Assembly (NCBI RefSeq): GCF_011634775.1
Contig: NZ_JAALXT010000003.1
Span: 930,001 to 994,000 of the forward strand
Length of the DNA: 64,000 bases
Origin: Thalassoroseus pseudoceratinae
GTDB taxonomy: Bacteria; Planctomycetota; Planctomycetia; Planctomycetales; Planctomycetaceae
Reading direction: 5' to 3'
This document shows, one piece after another, positions 15,969-23,862 of the stretch. The notes under the pieces are model-generated. The model had not been told where the DNA came from, made no database searches, and saw only the letters and a list, made by a program, of their open reading frames with translations. Positions within the stretch are counted from its first letter, which is position 1. The number at the start of each line of letters is the position of its first letter. Made by a program: the position numbers and the translations under genes.

Positions 15969-17229
15969 GAACTTTGCGATGGATCTCAAAGCCCGCTGCA
16001 ATCGCAAATGCCAACACGGCCACTGTCAGCACAATAGTCGTGGCAATTGAGTTTCGCGACCGCGAACCAATCCATTTTGACTGTGAATTGAGAATCAGCA
16101 AGACGATTGCCAAGATCGGTATGAACATCGCCCCGACGATTGCATAAACCATCTGAACTTGTTGAAAGTTCGAGAATAAGCCGATCGCCGGAATGGTTGC
16201 GAGGGCATACAGGAACCAACGGTAGGTCGCTGAATCGGTGCTGACGGGTTCGGACGGGTGTTGCTCTCCCGCACGCAGAAGTCGCATGACATCGGCGAAC
16301 AAATACGGCACGCTCTGCCATACGCCGAGTAAGCTGCTACCGACCGCTCCCCAGGCACCAATCAAAAAGGCAATTCGAGCTGTTGGACCGGCGTTTCCAA
16401 GCACTTCTTCGAGTCGGTCCGCAAGATGCACCACGAGCGAGGCACCTTTCCCATCGGTTTCAATCGTGCTCCCGAGGATCACCATCCCGATGCCGAACAA
16501 CGCCGTCATCGCGTACCCGATTGCCAAGTCGATCCGGCAAACCGATAGCACCTCTTCGCCGCTACGGTTCTCTTCGCGAATCCAATAGCCATAGCACAGC
16601 ACGGTGACGGTGCCGCCAACGCCGCCCATTAGCGCGACCGTCCATGCAAGTCCTTCGCCATCAGCCCGCGGAATGGTGGGGATCGTTAATCCCTGTAGCA
16701 CCGCCATCCAGTCAGGCTGAATCGCAACGGCCGTCGCCAACACAATGACGAACATGATGCCAATGCACACGCTCATCACGCGTTCAAACAAGCGGTATCC
16801 ACCCCAACGAACCAACCCCACAGCGATCAAACTGTGAGCAATCCCGTAGATAATTTTGTCGGTCTGTGGATCAGAAATCGGAAGAATGGCGTGAAATGTC
16901 ACGCCGCAGGCGCTCATCAATGCGCTGCCGACGAAGAAGCTCCAAGCGACCAAATAGATCAGGAAGATGAATCCGACGAATCGTCCAAGACGACGTATCA
17001 CACCTTCGAGGAGTGTCTCACCGGTTGCCAATTGCCATCGTGCGAGACCTTCATTCAGAACGAATTTGAAGAAGGCACCGGCAACGACTGCCCACAAGAC
17101 CGCTAGACCAAGTTTGCTACCTGTGAATGCGCCCGTGGCCAAGTCACCAGCCCCGACACCCGTCGCAGCCACCAATAACCCTGGGCCGACGATGGTAAGA
17201 AGTGACGGTTTCGACTGCGGTGGATTCAT
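15937..17229 (-). CDS. Nramp-family protein lacking the canonical metal motif
   Basis: A 430-residue polytopic membrane protein with about 11 hydrophobic segments. The first segment (IVGPGLLVAATGVGAGDLATG) aligns with Nramp TM1, but the metal-binding DPGN is replaced by GAGD. The later TM6 segment reads GGVGGTVTVLCYGYW where Nramps have the M-P-H motif. It therefore belongs to the APC/Nramp superfamily but cannot be assumed to carry Mn2+ or Fe2+; Nramp-related proteins with altered motifs include Mg2+ transporters. The ATG at 17229 has GGAG upstream and is preferred to an in-frame start at 17265. Its tail overlaps the photolyase gene by 32 bp. Confidence 0.82.
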   Translation of the reverse strand: MNPPQSKPSLLTIVGPGLLVAATGVGAGDLATGAFTGSKLGLAVLWAVVAGAFFKFVLNEGLARWQLATGETLLEGVIRRLGRFVGFIFLIYLVAWSFFVGSALMSACGVTFHAILPISDPQTDKIIYGIAHSLIAVGLVRWGGYRLFERVMSVCIGIMFVIVLATAVAIQPDWMAVLQGLTIPTIPRADGEGLAWTVALMGGVGGTVTVLCYGYWIREENRSGEEVLSVCRIDLAIGYAMTALFGIGMVILGSTIETDGKGASLVVHLADRLEEVLGNAGPTARIAFLIGAWGAVGSSLLGVWQSVPYLFADVMRLLRAGEQHPSEPVSTDSATYRWFLYALATIPAIGLFSNFQQVQMVYAIVGAMFIPILAIVLLILNSQSKWIGSRSRNSIATTIVLTVAVLAFAIAAGFEIHRKVLSLLEYWSLG

Positions 17230-17301
17230 CGGCGTTCTCCAGAATGAAGGGTCGCCAACGAGCATATCAAACGGTCAGTCAAACGCCTATGTGGAGCGTT
17301 C

Positions 17302-18171
17302 TCAATGGGAACTATCCGGTTGAGCTTCCTCCAGATCACCGATGGGAAGCGGTTGTTCGGATGCGTAAGCGAAGTGCTGCAACTCACTCAACGTGAGCGA
17401 CCGCTGAAGCTCGAAGATGACTTTCCAACGATCGTCACCGCTGACAAACCGAACACGAGCCACTTCTGCCGGCACATCGAGTGTGCGGTGTGTTCGCGGG
17501 TTTTCGAGCCGAACGTATACCGTATCGCCGGGAGAGAAGGGTTCCCCGAGCAGGCAGACCAGACTCTGCAACGAGATTTCCTCAAGCTCGCAGCGAAGCG
17601 ATGTCCCATAGAGTTCCCAATTCCTTTGCTGACTGGTCAACGACGAATCTGCCGGGATGCGAACGACTCGGACACTCGCATTGCCAGTTCGTCGCGGCAG
17701 GACACGACGCTCGACAAACGGCTCCCAATCATTCCCGCCCTGTGCAATCTCCGCTTCCGGTTGTGTGATCTCTGCTTCCGGTTGTGTGATCTCTGCTTCC
17801 GGTTGTGTGATCTCTGCTTCCGGTTGGGCGATCTCTGCTTCGGGTTGGGCGATCTCCGCATCCTGAATCAGCTTCTGGGGGGGATGCTCTGTGTTCGAAG
17901 TGGCGAGCGGTTCATCCGTTGTCGGGCGACCGTCGACCGCGAGCAGTGCATCGGCGATCATATCGGGATGAACTCGTGTCAACGGGCCGATTCCGTCGAG
18001 TTTGCATTTCACAAATTCGATATTGGGAAGCCTTGTCCACCATGCACCGGACGATTGGCCGACATGCCGATGATGCAGGGCCTCGATTTCATCCATCGTC
18101 GAAGGTTCAATTGTGGACTGATTCACCATCTGGATATCGCCTGTTGAGTCCTGAGAGCTTGTCCGTACCAT
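17302..18171 (-). CDS. PilZ-like domain protein with tandem heptapeptide repeats
   Basis: The product is up to 289 residues. Residues ~115-145 consist of the seven-residue unit EI(A/T)QPEA repeated about six times, encoded by near-identical 21-bp units. The C-terminal ~130 residues resemble a PilZ beta barrel: an RRVLPRR arginine motif and a core of strands (GDTVYVRLENPR, VPAEVARVRFV, WKVIFEL). The second PilZ motif (D/N-x-S-x-x-G) reads EISLQS and is degenerate, so binding of cyclic di-GMP is doubtful. A start at 18129 (MVNQS) is equally likely. The Nramp-like gene follows 72 bp later on the same strand. Confidence 0.7.
   Translation of the reverse strand: MVRTSSQDSTGDIQMVNQSTIEPSTMDEIEALHHRHVGQSSGAWWTRLPNIEFVKCKLDGIGPLTRVHPDMIADALLAVDGRPTTDEPLATSNTEHPPQKLIQDAEIAQPEAEIAQPEAEITQPEAEITQPEAEITQPEAEIAQGGNDWEPFVERRVLPRRTGNASVRVVRIPADSSLTSQQRNWELYGTSLRCELEEISLQSLVCLLGEPFSPGDTVYVRLENPRTHRTLDVPAEVARVRFVSGDDRWKVIFELQRSLTLSELQHFAYASEQPLPIGDLEEAQPDSSH
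17755..17870 (-). repeat. 21-bp tandem repeat (about 5.5 copies) encoding a heptapeptide
   Basis: Units of GGTTGTGTGATCTCTGCTTCC (plus-strand sense) with one or two substitutions run without spacers and stay in frame with the PilZ-like protein. Exact repeats of this kind are prone to copy-number change. Confidence 0.85.
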
Positions 18172-18319
18172 TCGAAGAAAACGTATCTTTCCTCAAATCG
18201 AAGAACAAACTAAATTCCCCTCGAACCCTGTTTTGGACACTGCTATTGGCCGGTTCGAATCAGAATTGCCGTTTGCAACGATTTCCCATCATCGACTCCG
18301 ATGATCCTGACGATGGGGG

Positions 18320-18348
18320 TTGTAGCGGTTTTTCGCTTAAACTATACT
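18320..18348 (+). promoter_or_regulatory. Sigma70-like promoter of the fatty-acid-synthesis-like operon
   Basis: TTGTAG (18320-18325) and TATACT (18343-18348) are 17 bp apart. Transcription would start near 18355, giving a ~55-nt leader to the first dehydratase gene at 18411. Confidence 0.55.
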
Positions 18349-18410
18349 TCGGAATGATCTTCGGTCGATAAACAGAAAGATCGTGTCTTTCGATACAAGT
18401 GGGACTATTG

Positions 18411-18911
18411 ATGCGATTTTCACTCGTCGATCGGATTTTAGAGCACGAACCCGGTCGTTCGATCACCACCATCAAAAATCTATCGGCTGCCGAGGAATAC
18501 TTGGCTGACCACTTTCCTGGCTTCCCTGTGATGCCCGGCGTTTTGATGTTGGAGTCGTTAGTCCAGACAGGTGCTTGGTTTATGCGGTTTGAAGAAGGAT
18601 TCCGTTACAGCACGATCCTGTTAAAACAAACTCGTGCCGTGCGATTCAATAACTTTGTCACTCCTGGCAACACGTTGGAAGTGACTGCGACATTTCAAAA
18701 GAAGTCTGAGTCTGAGTACACATTCAAAGCCGAAGGGCGAACGCGGAGCATTGGTGGAGACGATTCCACCGGTACAACCGTGAGTGCCAAATTGACTTTG
18801 GAGCAAATCAACTTGGCAGATCGCAACGCCGATTTGGCTGCGGTCGATGAAAAAAACATTCAGGAAGCCAAGCAGTTGTGGAGCCGAATTGGCGGCACAC
18901 AACTTTCGTAA
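18411..18911 (+). CDS. FabZ-like 3-hydroxyacyl-carrier dehydratase, copy 1
   Basis: A 166-residue hot-dog-fold protein with the FabZ catalytic signature HFPGFPVMPGVLMLE, including the active-site histidine and glutamate. FabZ removes water from 3-hydroxyacyl-ACP to give the trans-2-enoyl form. It is a little longer than typical FabZ (~150 residues). The ATG at 18411 is preferred to the in-frame GTG four codons upstream because MRFSLVDRI is the usual N-terminus. It is the first gene of a five-gene cluster with ketoreductase, carrier protein, a second dehydratase and ketosynthase. Confidence 0.88.
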   Translation: MRFSLVDRILEHEPGRSITTIKNLSAAEEYLADHFPGFPVMPGVLMLESLVQTGAWFMRFEEGFRYSTILLKQTRAVRFNNFVTPGNTLEVTATFQKKSESEYTFKAEGRTRSIGGDDSTGTTVSAKLTLEQINLADRNADLAAVDEKNIQEAKQLWSRIGGTQLS

Positions 18912-18974
18912 GGCATCTGCGAAAACCATTTCTTGATCGACACACATAAGACGCTTGAATTGAAGGGTATTTTC

Positions 18975-19727
18975 ATGAGGCTCGAAGGGAAAACAGCGAT
19001 CGTCACTGGAGGCAGTCGCGGAATTGGTCGGGCTATCGTGGAAACTTTGGCACGCGAGGGGGCGAAGGTTGCCTTCGCGTATCATTCCAATTCCGATGCT
19101 GCGAACGCATTGGTTGACGAACTGAAATTACAAGGCCAAGAAGCACTTGCGATCCAAGCCAACGTCGCTGATAAGTCGGCTGCCGATGATGCAGTCAATA
19201 AAGTTGTCGAGGAGTGGGGCAAATTGGACATTCTAGTGAATAACGCTGGAATTGTTCGCGACACGCTGTTGGCCCGGATGACTTTCGAGCAGTGGCAGGA
19301 AGTGATCGACACAAACTTGACCGGGGTCTTCAACTTCTGTCAGGCGGCCATTGGATCGATGATGTCCGCACGAAGTGGTCGCATTGTGAACATGTCGAGT
19401 GTGGCTTCCCACTACTCGAACCCAGGTCAATCAAACTACGCCGCCAGTAAAGGGGGAATTGAAGGGTTCACCCGATGCTTGGCGACCGAATATGCCAAAC
19501 GTGGGATCACCGTCAACGCGGTTGCTCCCGGCTTTATTGAAACGGAAATGACTGAAGCGGTGCGAAACGCCGCCGAAGACCAAATCAAGAAGCACATCCC
19601 GATGCGACGTCTCGGTCAACCCGAAGACATCGCCAAGGCGGTGCTGTTCTTGGTGAGTGAAGAATCCACCTATGTGACCGGTCAAGTTCTCACCGTTGAC
19701 GGTGGGTTGACCTTGGGTGGTCTGTGA
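18975..19727 (+). CDS. fabG: 3-oxoacyl-[acyl-carrier-protein] reductase
   Basis: The 250-residue product is a classical short-chain dehydrogenase: TGGSRGIG nucleotide-binding loop, NNAG, the catalytic Ser/Tyr/Lys in SSVASHYSNPGQSNYAASKGG, and the PGFIETEMT segment typical of FabG. It reduces 3-oxoacyl-ACP with NADPH. The ATG at 18975 follows GAAGGG by 7 bp; a longer frame to 18933 lacks family similarity. It sits between the first dehydratase gene and the carrier-protein gene. Confidence 0.92.
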   Translation: MRLEGKTAIVTGGSRGIGRAIVETLAREGAKVAFAYHSNSDAANALVDELKLQGQEALAIQANVADKSAADDAVNKVVEEWGKLDILVNNAGIVRDTLLARMTFEQWQEVIDTNLTGVFNFCQAAIGSMMSARSGRIVNMSSVASHYSNPGQSNYAASKGGIEGFTRCLATEYAKRGITVNAVAPGFIETEMTEAVRNAAEDQIKKHIPMRRLGQPEDIAKAVLFLVSEESTYVTGQVLTVDGGLTLGGL

Positions 19728-19914
19728 TTGAGGATGGATTCGCTGTTGATTGCTGACGTGTCACGGAAGACAAAGCATGGCCGACCGGATGGGGAACCAT
19801 GTCGGACTTGCGTGGAGCAAATTTGGAATCCCAGCAAGCTGTGTGCTTGCGAGGAGATTTGACCCGAACTGGGCTGACGCTAAAGGATTGCGTCATTTCT
19901 CAGGAGTAGCAAAG

Positions 19915-20325
19915 ATGCCAAGTCAAGACGAGATTTTCTCAAAAGTTCAAGAAGTCCTCGTAGACGCGCTGGGTGTTGACGACGACGAAGTTACCTTGGA
20001 TGCCACTCTCGCGGGCGATCTGGGGGCGGAATCAATCGATTACCTCGATATTCAGTTCCGTTTGGACAAGACCTTCGACACACAAATCCCTCGCGAAGAA
20101 CTCTTCGCCGAGCATGTGCTGTCAGCTAATTCAGACTACATCAAAGACGGCAAAGTGACGCCGGAAGGCATTGAGCAATTGCGGGAAACCATGCCGCATG
20201 CCGACATCGATTCCTTCGAAACCGATCCTCGCACCGAAAACATCCCAAACTTGTTCACCGTGCAAATGATCGTGAACTTCCTCGATCGCAAACTCAACGG
20301 CGACGCGGAAGTCAAAGCCGCTTAG
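19915..20325 (+). CDS. Acyl carrier protein with C-terminal extension
   Basis: The 136-residue protein starts MPSQDEIFSKVQEVLVDAL and carries the phosphopantetheine attachment motif in DLGAESIDYLD, where the serine receives the cofactor. Ordinary ACPs are ~78 residues; this one has ~50 extra C-terminal residues (from about IKDGKVTPEG onward) that are also acidic and helical. The AGGAG ribosome binding site sits upstream of the ATG at 19915. The gene lies between fabG and the second dehydratase. A dedicated carrier of this kind suggests acyl chains kept separate from the housekeeping pool. Confidence 0.9.
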   Translation: MPSQDEIFSKVQEVLVDALGVDDDEVTLDATLAGDLGAESIDYLDIQFRLDKTFDTQIPREELFAEHVLSANSDYIKDGKVTPEGIEQLRETMPHADIDSFETDPRTENIPNLFTVQMIVNFLDRKLNGDAEVKAA

Positions 20326-20338
20326 GTCTCCAAAATGC

Positions 20339-20387
20339 GACGAAACATGCGACATGCTCCCGCACATTGTGGAGGGCATGTTTCGTC
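20339..20387 (+). repeat. 12-bp inverted repeat after the carrier-protein gene
   Basis: GACGAAACATGC (20339-20350) and GCATGTTTCGTC (20376-20387) are perfect reverse complements. Inside, ACATGC occurs a second time on the left arm and can pair with the same right arm, so two mutually exclusive hairpins are possible. No U tract follows, so a simple terminator is unlikely. Confidence 0.7.
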
Positions 20388-20526
20388 ACGTTTAGAGGCG
20401 AATTTTGAGCCCTCAATGTTTTCACCGGAACGGTTCTTCCGTTCGACGGTCCTGCATCGACGCAAATGGCGTCGTAGACACCGCTTGAATAGATCGCCGT
20501 ATTACGGTTGAGGAGTTGCGTCCAAG

Positions 20527-21018
20527 ATGCGTTGGATATGGATTGATCGATTCGTCGAATTTGAAAGCGGCGTCCGGGCGCAGGCAATCAAGAACGTCAC
20601 CTTGGCCGAAGAGCATTTGCACGATCATTTTCCTGGCTTCCCGATTATGCCGGGGTCACTGATGATCGAAGGCATGGCTCAAACTGGCGGGATATTGTTG
20701 GGCGAGTCGAATCAGTTTCGGTACATCGTTGTCTTGGCGAAGGTCCCGAAAATGCAGTTTCATAGCTGGGTTCAGCCTGGCGACACGCTTGTTTATTCCA
20801 CGGAATTGGTCGACCGCCGCGACGAAGGCGGCACCGTGACCTGTACTGCGAAAGTCGGTGATCGGTTGGTGGCGGAAGGTGAGATCATGTTCGCTCACCT
20901 GAAGTCCGACGATCCGGCCATCCAGGGTATTGACCAGAAGAACTTTGTATTCAACTCCGGTTTGATGCAGGTTTTCCAAGTTGGCAAAGCGGGCGATGGG
21001 TCCGTTTCGCCGTCGTAA
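20527..21018 (+). CDS. FabZ-like 3-hydroxyacyl-carrier dehydratase, copy 2
   Basis: A 163-residue hot-dog-fold protein paralogous to the first dehydratase in this cluster, with the same catalytic block (HFPGFPIMPGSLMIEGMAQTGG) holding histidine and glutamate. It differs at the N-terminus (MRWIWIDRFVEFESG) and C-terminus. A GAGGAG ribosome binding site precedes the ATG at 20527. Two FabZ-type proteins in one short operon suggest either a heteromeric dehydratase or two chain-length or product specificities. Confidence 0.88.
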   Translation: MRWIWIDRFVEFESGVRAQAIKNVTLAEEHLHDHFPGFPIMPGSLMIEGMAQTGGILLGESNQFRYIVVLAKVPKMQFHSWVQPGDTLVYSTELVDRRDEGGTVTCTAKVGDRLVAEGEIMFAHLKSDDPAIQGIDQKNFVFNSGLMQVFQVGKAGDGSVSPS

Positions 21019-21039
21019 GATTCTTGGATGCAGAGAAGT

Positions 21040-21136
21040 AATTCGATCTCGTCTTGTTGCGACGGGTGAGACTTCCTGAACTCTGTTTCCCCAGAAAAAT
21101 TGTTCCCCGAGACGCGTTGAGAAACGAGATCGAATT
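21040..21136 (+). repeat. 13-bp inverted repeat in the leader of the ketosynthase gene
   Basis: AATTCGATCTCGT (21040-21052) and ACGAGATCGAATT (21124-21136) are perfect reverse complements separated by 71 nt, between the second dehydratase stop and the ketosynthase ATG at 21182. In RNA this would close a long stem-loop just ahead of the ribosome binding region. Confidence 0.7.
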
Positions 21137-21181
21137 TCGTTCCAAAGAGTGTGCGGGGACCTATTTCACTGAGATTAATCT

Positions 21182-22465
21182 ATGAGCCGTCGTGTAGTCG
21201 TCACAGGGTTGGGTTGTATCACACCGGTCGGCAATGACGTCCCGACACTTTGGGAAGCCTTGCGGGAAGGCAAGAGTGGTGTCGGAGCGACTCAAAGTTT
21301 CGATGCTTCGAACTTTCCCACGAAGTTCGCATCGGAAATCAAGGATTTCGACCTGAGTCGCTACGTCGATGATGTCGAACGCTTCCGCTACGCCGGCAAA
21401 AACACTTTGTTCGCAATCGGGGCGGCTCATCAAGCGGTCCAGGACTCTGGCCTCGCCGATGCATCCTTTGACCCAGCCCGATTTGGGGTTTATCTCGGTG
21501 CGGGTGAGGGGCAACAAGAATTCCGAATCTTCATGGACATGATTGCTCAGTCCACACACGAGGGTGAGCTGAACGAAGAAGAATTTATCACCGCCGGCTT
21601 GAAACGATTGACTGCCCAGACCGAGCTGGAACAAGAACCGAACATGCCTTCCGCTCACCTGGCGAGCTTGTTTGGAGCTGAAGGACCGAACTTCAACTGC
21701 TTGACCGCATGTGCGGCGTCGAGCCAAGCAATTGGTGAGGCACGTGAAATCATCCGTCGCGGTGATGCCGACCTGATGCTGAGCGGCGGGGCTCATAGCA
21801 TGATTCACCCGTTCGGAGTCACCGGGTTCAACTTGCTGACAGCGTTATCCACGCGAAACGACGATCCCCAAGGAGCGTCTCGGCCGTTCGATCTCAACCG
21901 CGATGGCTTTGTGATTGGCGAAGGCGCGGGAATGTTGATCCTCGAAGAATTGGAACACGCCCGAAAACGTGGGGCTACGATCTACGGCGAGATCATCGGT
22001 TACGGCTCAAGTGCCGATGCCTACCGAATTACTGATATTCATCCTGAGGGACGCGGTGCCGTCGCCTGCATGAGTGCTGCCCTGAGGGATGCCAAGTGTA
22101 CCCCAGGCGACATCGATTACGTCAACGCGCACGGAACGAGCACCTCCGTTAACGATAAAGTCGAGACCGCCGCGATCCGCCAAGTTTGGGGTGAAACGGC
22201 TGACAAAATCCCGGTTTCCAGCATTAAGAGCATGCTGGGTCATCTGATTGCCGCCGCCGGGAGTGTGGAGGCGATTACGTGCCTACTAGCCATTCGTGAT
22301 GGCGTACTCCCGCCGACCATTAATTACGAGACTCCAGATCCGAAGTGCAACCTCGATTGCATTCCCAACGAGGCCCGCGAAGTTCCTGTCAGTACGGCGT
22401 TGTCGAACAGCTTTGGATTTGGAGGCCAAAATATTTCTCTGGTGCTCTCAAAGTTTGCGGCTTAG
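21182..22465 (+). CDS. fabF: Beta-ketoacyl-[acyl-carrier-protein] synthase (KAS II type)
   Basis: The 427-residue product begins RRVVVTGLGCITPVGND, the KAS II start. The catalytic cysteine is C177 in NCLTACAASSQ, and the two histidines are in HGTSTSVND and MLGHLIAAAGSVE. It condenses acyl chains with malonyl-ACP and elongates them. It is the last gene of the FabZ-FabG-ACP-FabZ cluster, which together provides all elongation steps except enoyl reduction. The missing enoyl reductase suggests products with retained double bonds or use of a housekeeping reductase. The product could be a genome-encoded housekeeping paralogue. Confidence 0.9.
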   Translation: MSRRVVVTGLGCITPVGNDVPTLWEALREGKSGVGATQSFDASNFPTKFASEIKDFDLSRYVDDVERFRYAGKNTLFAIGAAHQAVQDSGLADASFDPARFGVYLGAGEGQQEFRIFMDMIAQSTHEGELNEEEFITAGLKRLTAQTELEQEPNMPSAHLASLFGAEGPNFNCLTACAASSQAIGEAREIIRRGDADLMLSGGAHSMIHPFGVTGFNLLTALSTRNDDPQGASRPFDLNRDGFVIGEGAGMLILEELEHARKRGATIYGEIIGYGSSADAYRITDIHPEGRGAVACMSAALRDAKCTPGDIDYVNAHGTSTSVNDKVETAAIRQVWGETADKIPVSSIKSMLGHLIAAAGSVEAITCLLAIRDGVLPPTINYETPDPKCNLDCIPNEAREVPVSTALSNSFGFGGQNISLVLSKFAA

Positions 22466-22621
22466 CCGACATCGGATTGACTCGAACAAGCATCATGGCA
22501 CTCAATCGGCAAACGTTTCGCAGCATTTTTTTGCCCGATTGTTTGGTTTCCGCGGATTTCGGACATAAAATTAATGGTAGCGCTTCATATCCCGCAATAA
22601 TGCCGTATGTTCGGTTGATCC

Positions 22622-23086
22622 ATGTCGAATAACCGATTGAGTCCGACGTCCGACGAAGATGATTTGAATGTTCCGGTCCGCAAGCCGCATCGTCCATTGC
22701 AATTGTTGATCGCGGATGATGATGATGGGTTCCGCGAGACACTCCGGAATCTGTTCGAAGACGGTTTTGAGACGCACGAGGTTGGTTCGGGTGAGGAGGC
22801 CATCGAGTTGGCCGAGACCTTGCCAGTGGACTTAGCCTTGGTCGATATGCATATGCGTCGGCTGACGGGTCTGGAAACCGTTCGAATTCTCAAGCGTGTT
22901 CACGTCGCGACTCCTTGCATTTTAATTACATCCGATGTGAACGAACAGCTGCGACGCGATGCGTTAGCAGCGAATGCGCACGAGATTTTGGCGAAACCGA
23001 TTCGTCGACGCGAATTATTGAAATCGGTCACAGTCGCCTTGGCGGAACGCCACGTCGAAATACCGGATTGGTTACGGAATTCATAA
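22622..23086 (+). CDS. Response-regulator receiver domain protein
   Basis: A 154-residue protein made of one CheY-like receiver domain after a ~25-residue basic N-terminal tail. The acidic pocket is in IADDDD, the phosphoacceptor is D75 in VDMHM, and the conserved lysine is K125 in ILAKP. There is no output domain, so it probably acts through protein contacts. No histidine kinase lies next to it; the FHA-domain gene follows 97 bp later on the same strand and may be linked to phospho-signalling. Confidence 0.87.
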   Translation: MSNNRLSPTSDEDDLNVPVRKPHRPLQLLIADDDDGFRETLRNLFEDGFETHEVGSGEEAIELAETLPVDLALVDMHMRRLTGLETVRILKRVHVATPCILITSDVNEQLRRDALAANAHEILAKPIRRRELLKSVTVALAERHVEIPDWLRNS

Positions 23087-23183
23087 CGTTCATTTCAACG
23101 CTGTCTGTTTGCAGGCAAGTTTGGTACAGTATTGCGGCGGGCATTCGAATCGAGCGACAACGCGGGGCGATAGGTCGGTGGCC

Positions 23184-23852
23184 ATGGTGACCATCCAAGT
23201 AATTGAAGGATTGGAACGCGGTCGAGTCTTCACGCAGTTACCGCTGCCCGTCACGATTGGTCGTGAAGACGATAACTCCGTTCGCCTTAATGATGAGCGT
23301 GTCAGCCGATTTCACGCCAAAATCCAATCGGACGCCGGACGGGTCATCCTCACAGACCTCGAAAGCACGAACGGCACCCGTGTCAATGGGCATCCCGTTC
23401 AAATGCGAATTCTCCAAGTGGGAGACCAGTTGAGTATCGGTCGCTGTCTGCTGGTCTTTGGTAGCCAAGAGGAAGTCCAGCAGCGGCATCGTGAATTGCG
23501 GCAGCAAGGCTTGGCTTCATATCCCACGGGTGAGCACACGATTCCAGGCGGCAGCGGTGGATTCGCCTTCCATCCGTCTGATCCGAACGAATCGTCGTTG
23601 AACTTGTTTCCTAACGGTGTGCCGGACCCGCCAAGCGGTCTGCGGCCCGCGCATCGGGCGGAAGTGTCCGATGCCATGGCGTATGTGCACGAGCAAATTC
23701 ACAAGCTGGTCAAATCGGCCCAAGAAGATCGACGCGGCGATGGCCCATATGCGATGCAAATTGAATGGAGCCGTTGGCAGCGGTTGTTGAAACTGGAAAT
23801 GGATTTGGCCGTTTACCTCAGGCGTCTGGCCGATCCCGACGAATTCGATTGA
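23184..23852 (+). CDS. FHA-domain protein
   Basis: The product is 222 residues. Residues ~5-95 form a complete FHA domain: MVTIQVIEGLERGRV, then TIGREDDNSVRLNDERVSRFHAKI with the conserved G-R, S-R-x-H and N-G motifs. The remainder is a Gly/Pro/Asn-rich linker and a helical C-terminus (YVHEQIHKLVKSAQED, then WQRLLKLEMDLAVYLRRLADP). FHA domains bind phosphothreonine, so this may be an adaptor in a Ser/Thr kinase pathway. The ATG at 23184 begins at the FHA domain; an in-frame start at 23109 would add 25 unrelated residues. Confidence 0.87.
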   Translation: MVTIQVIEGLERGRVFTQLPLPVTIGREDDNSVRLNDERVSRFHAKIQSDAGRVILTDLESTNGTRVNGHPVQMRILQVGDQLSIGRCLLVFGSQEEVQQRHRELRQQGLASYPTGEHTIPGGSGGFAFHPSDPNESSLNLFPNGVPDPPSGLRPAHRAEVSDAMAYVHEQIHKLVKSAQEDRRGDGPYAMQIEWSRWQRLLKLEMDLAVYLRRLADPDEFD

Positions 23853-23862
23853 ATTGTCGCTC

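Noticed and set aside
17755-17870. Possible CRISPR array
   Set aside because: The 21-bp units are contiguous without spacers, in frame with a coding sequence, and no cas gene is near.
17305-18147. Plus-strand open frame of 280 codons with a CISASG-type repeat
   Set aside because: It is the reverse-strand reading of the 21-bp repeat in the PilZ-like gene. The minus-strand reading gives the PilZ motifs, so the plus reading is a shadow.
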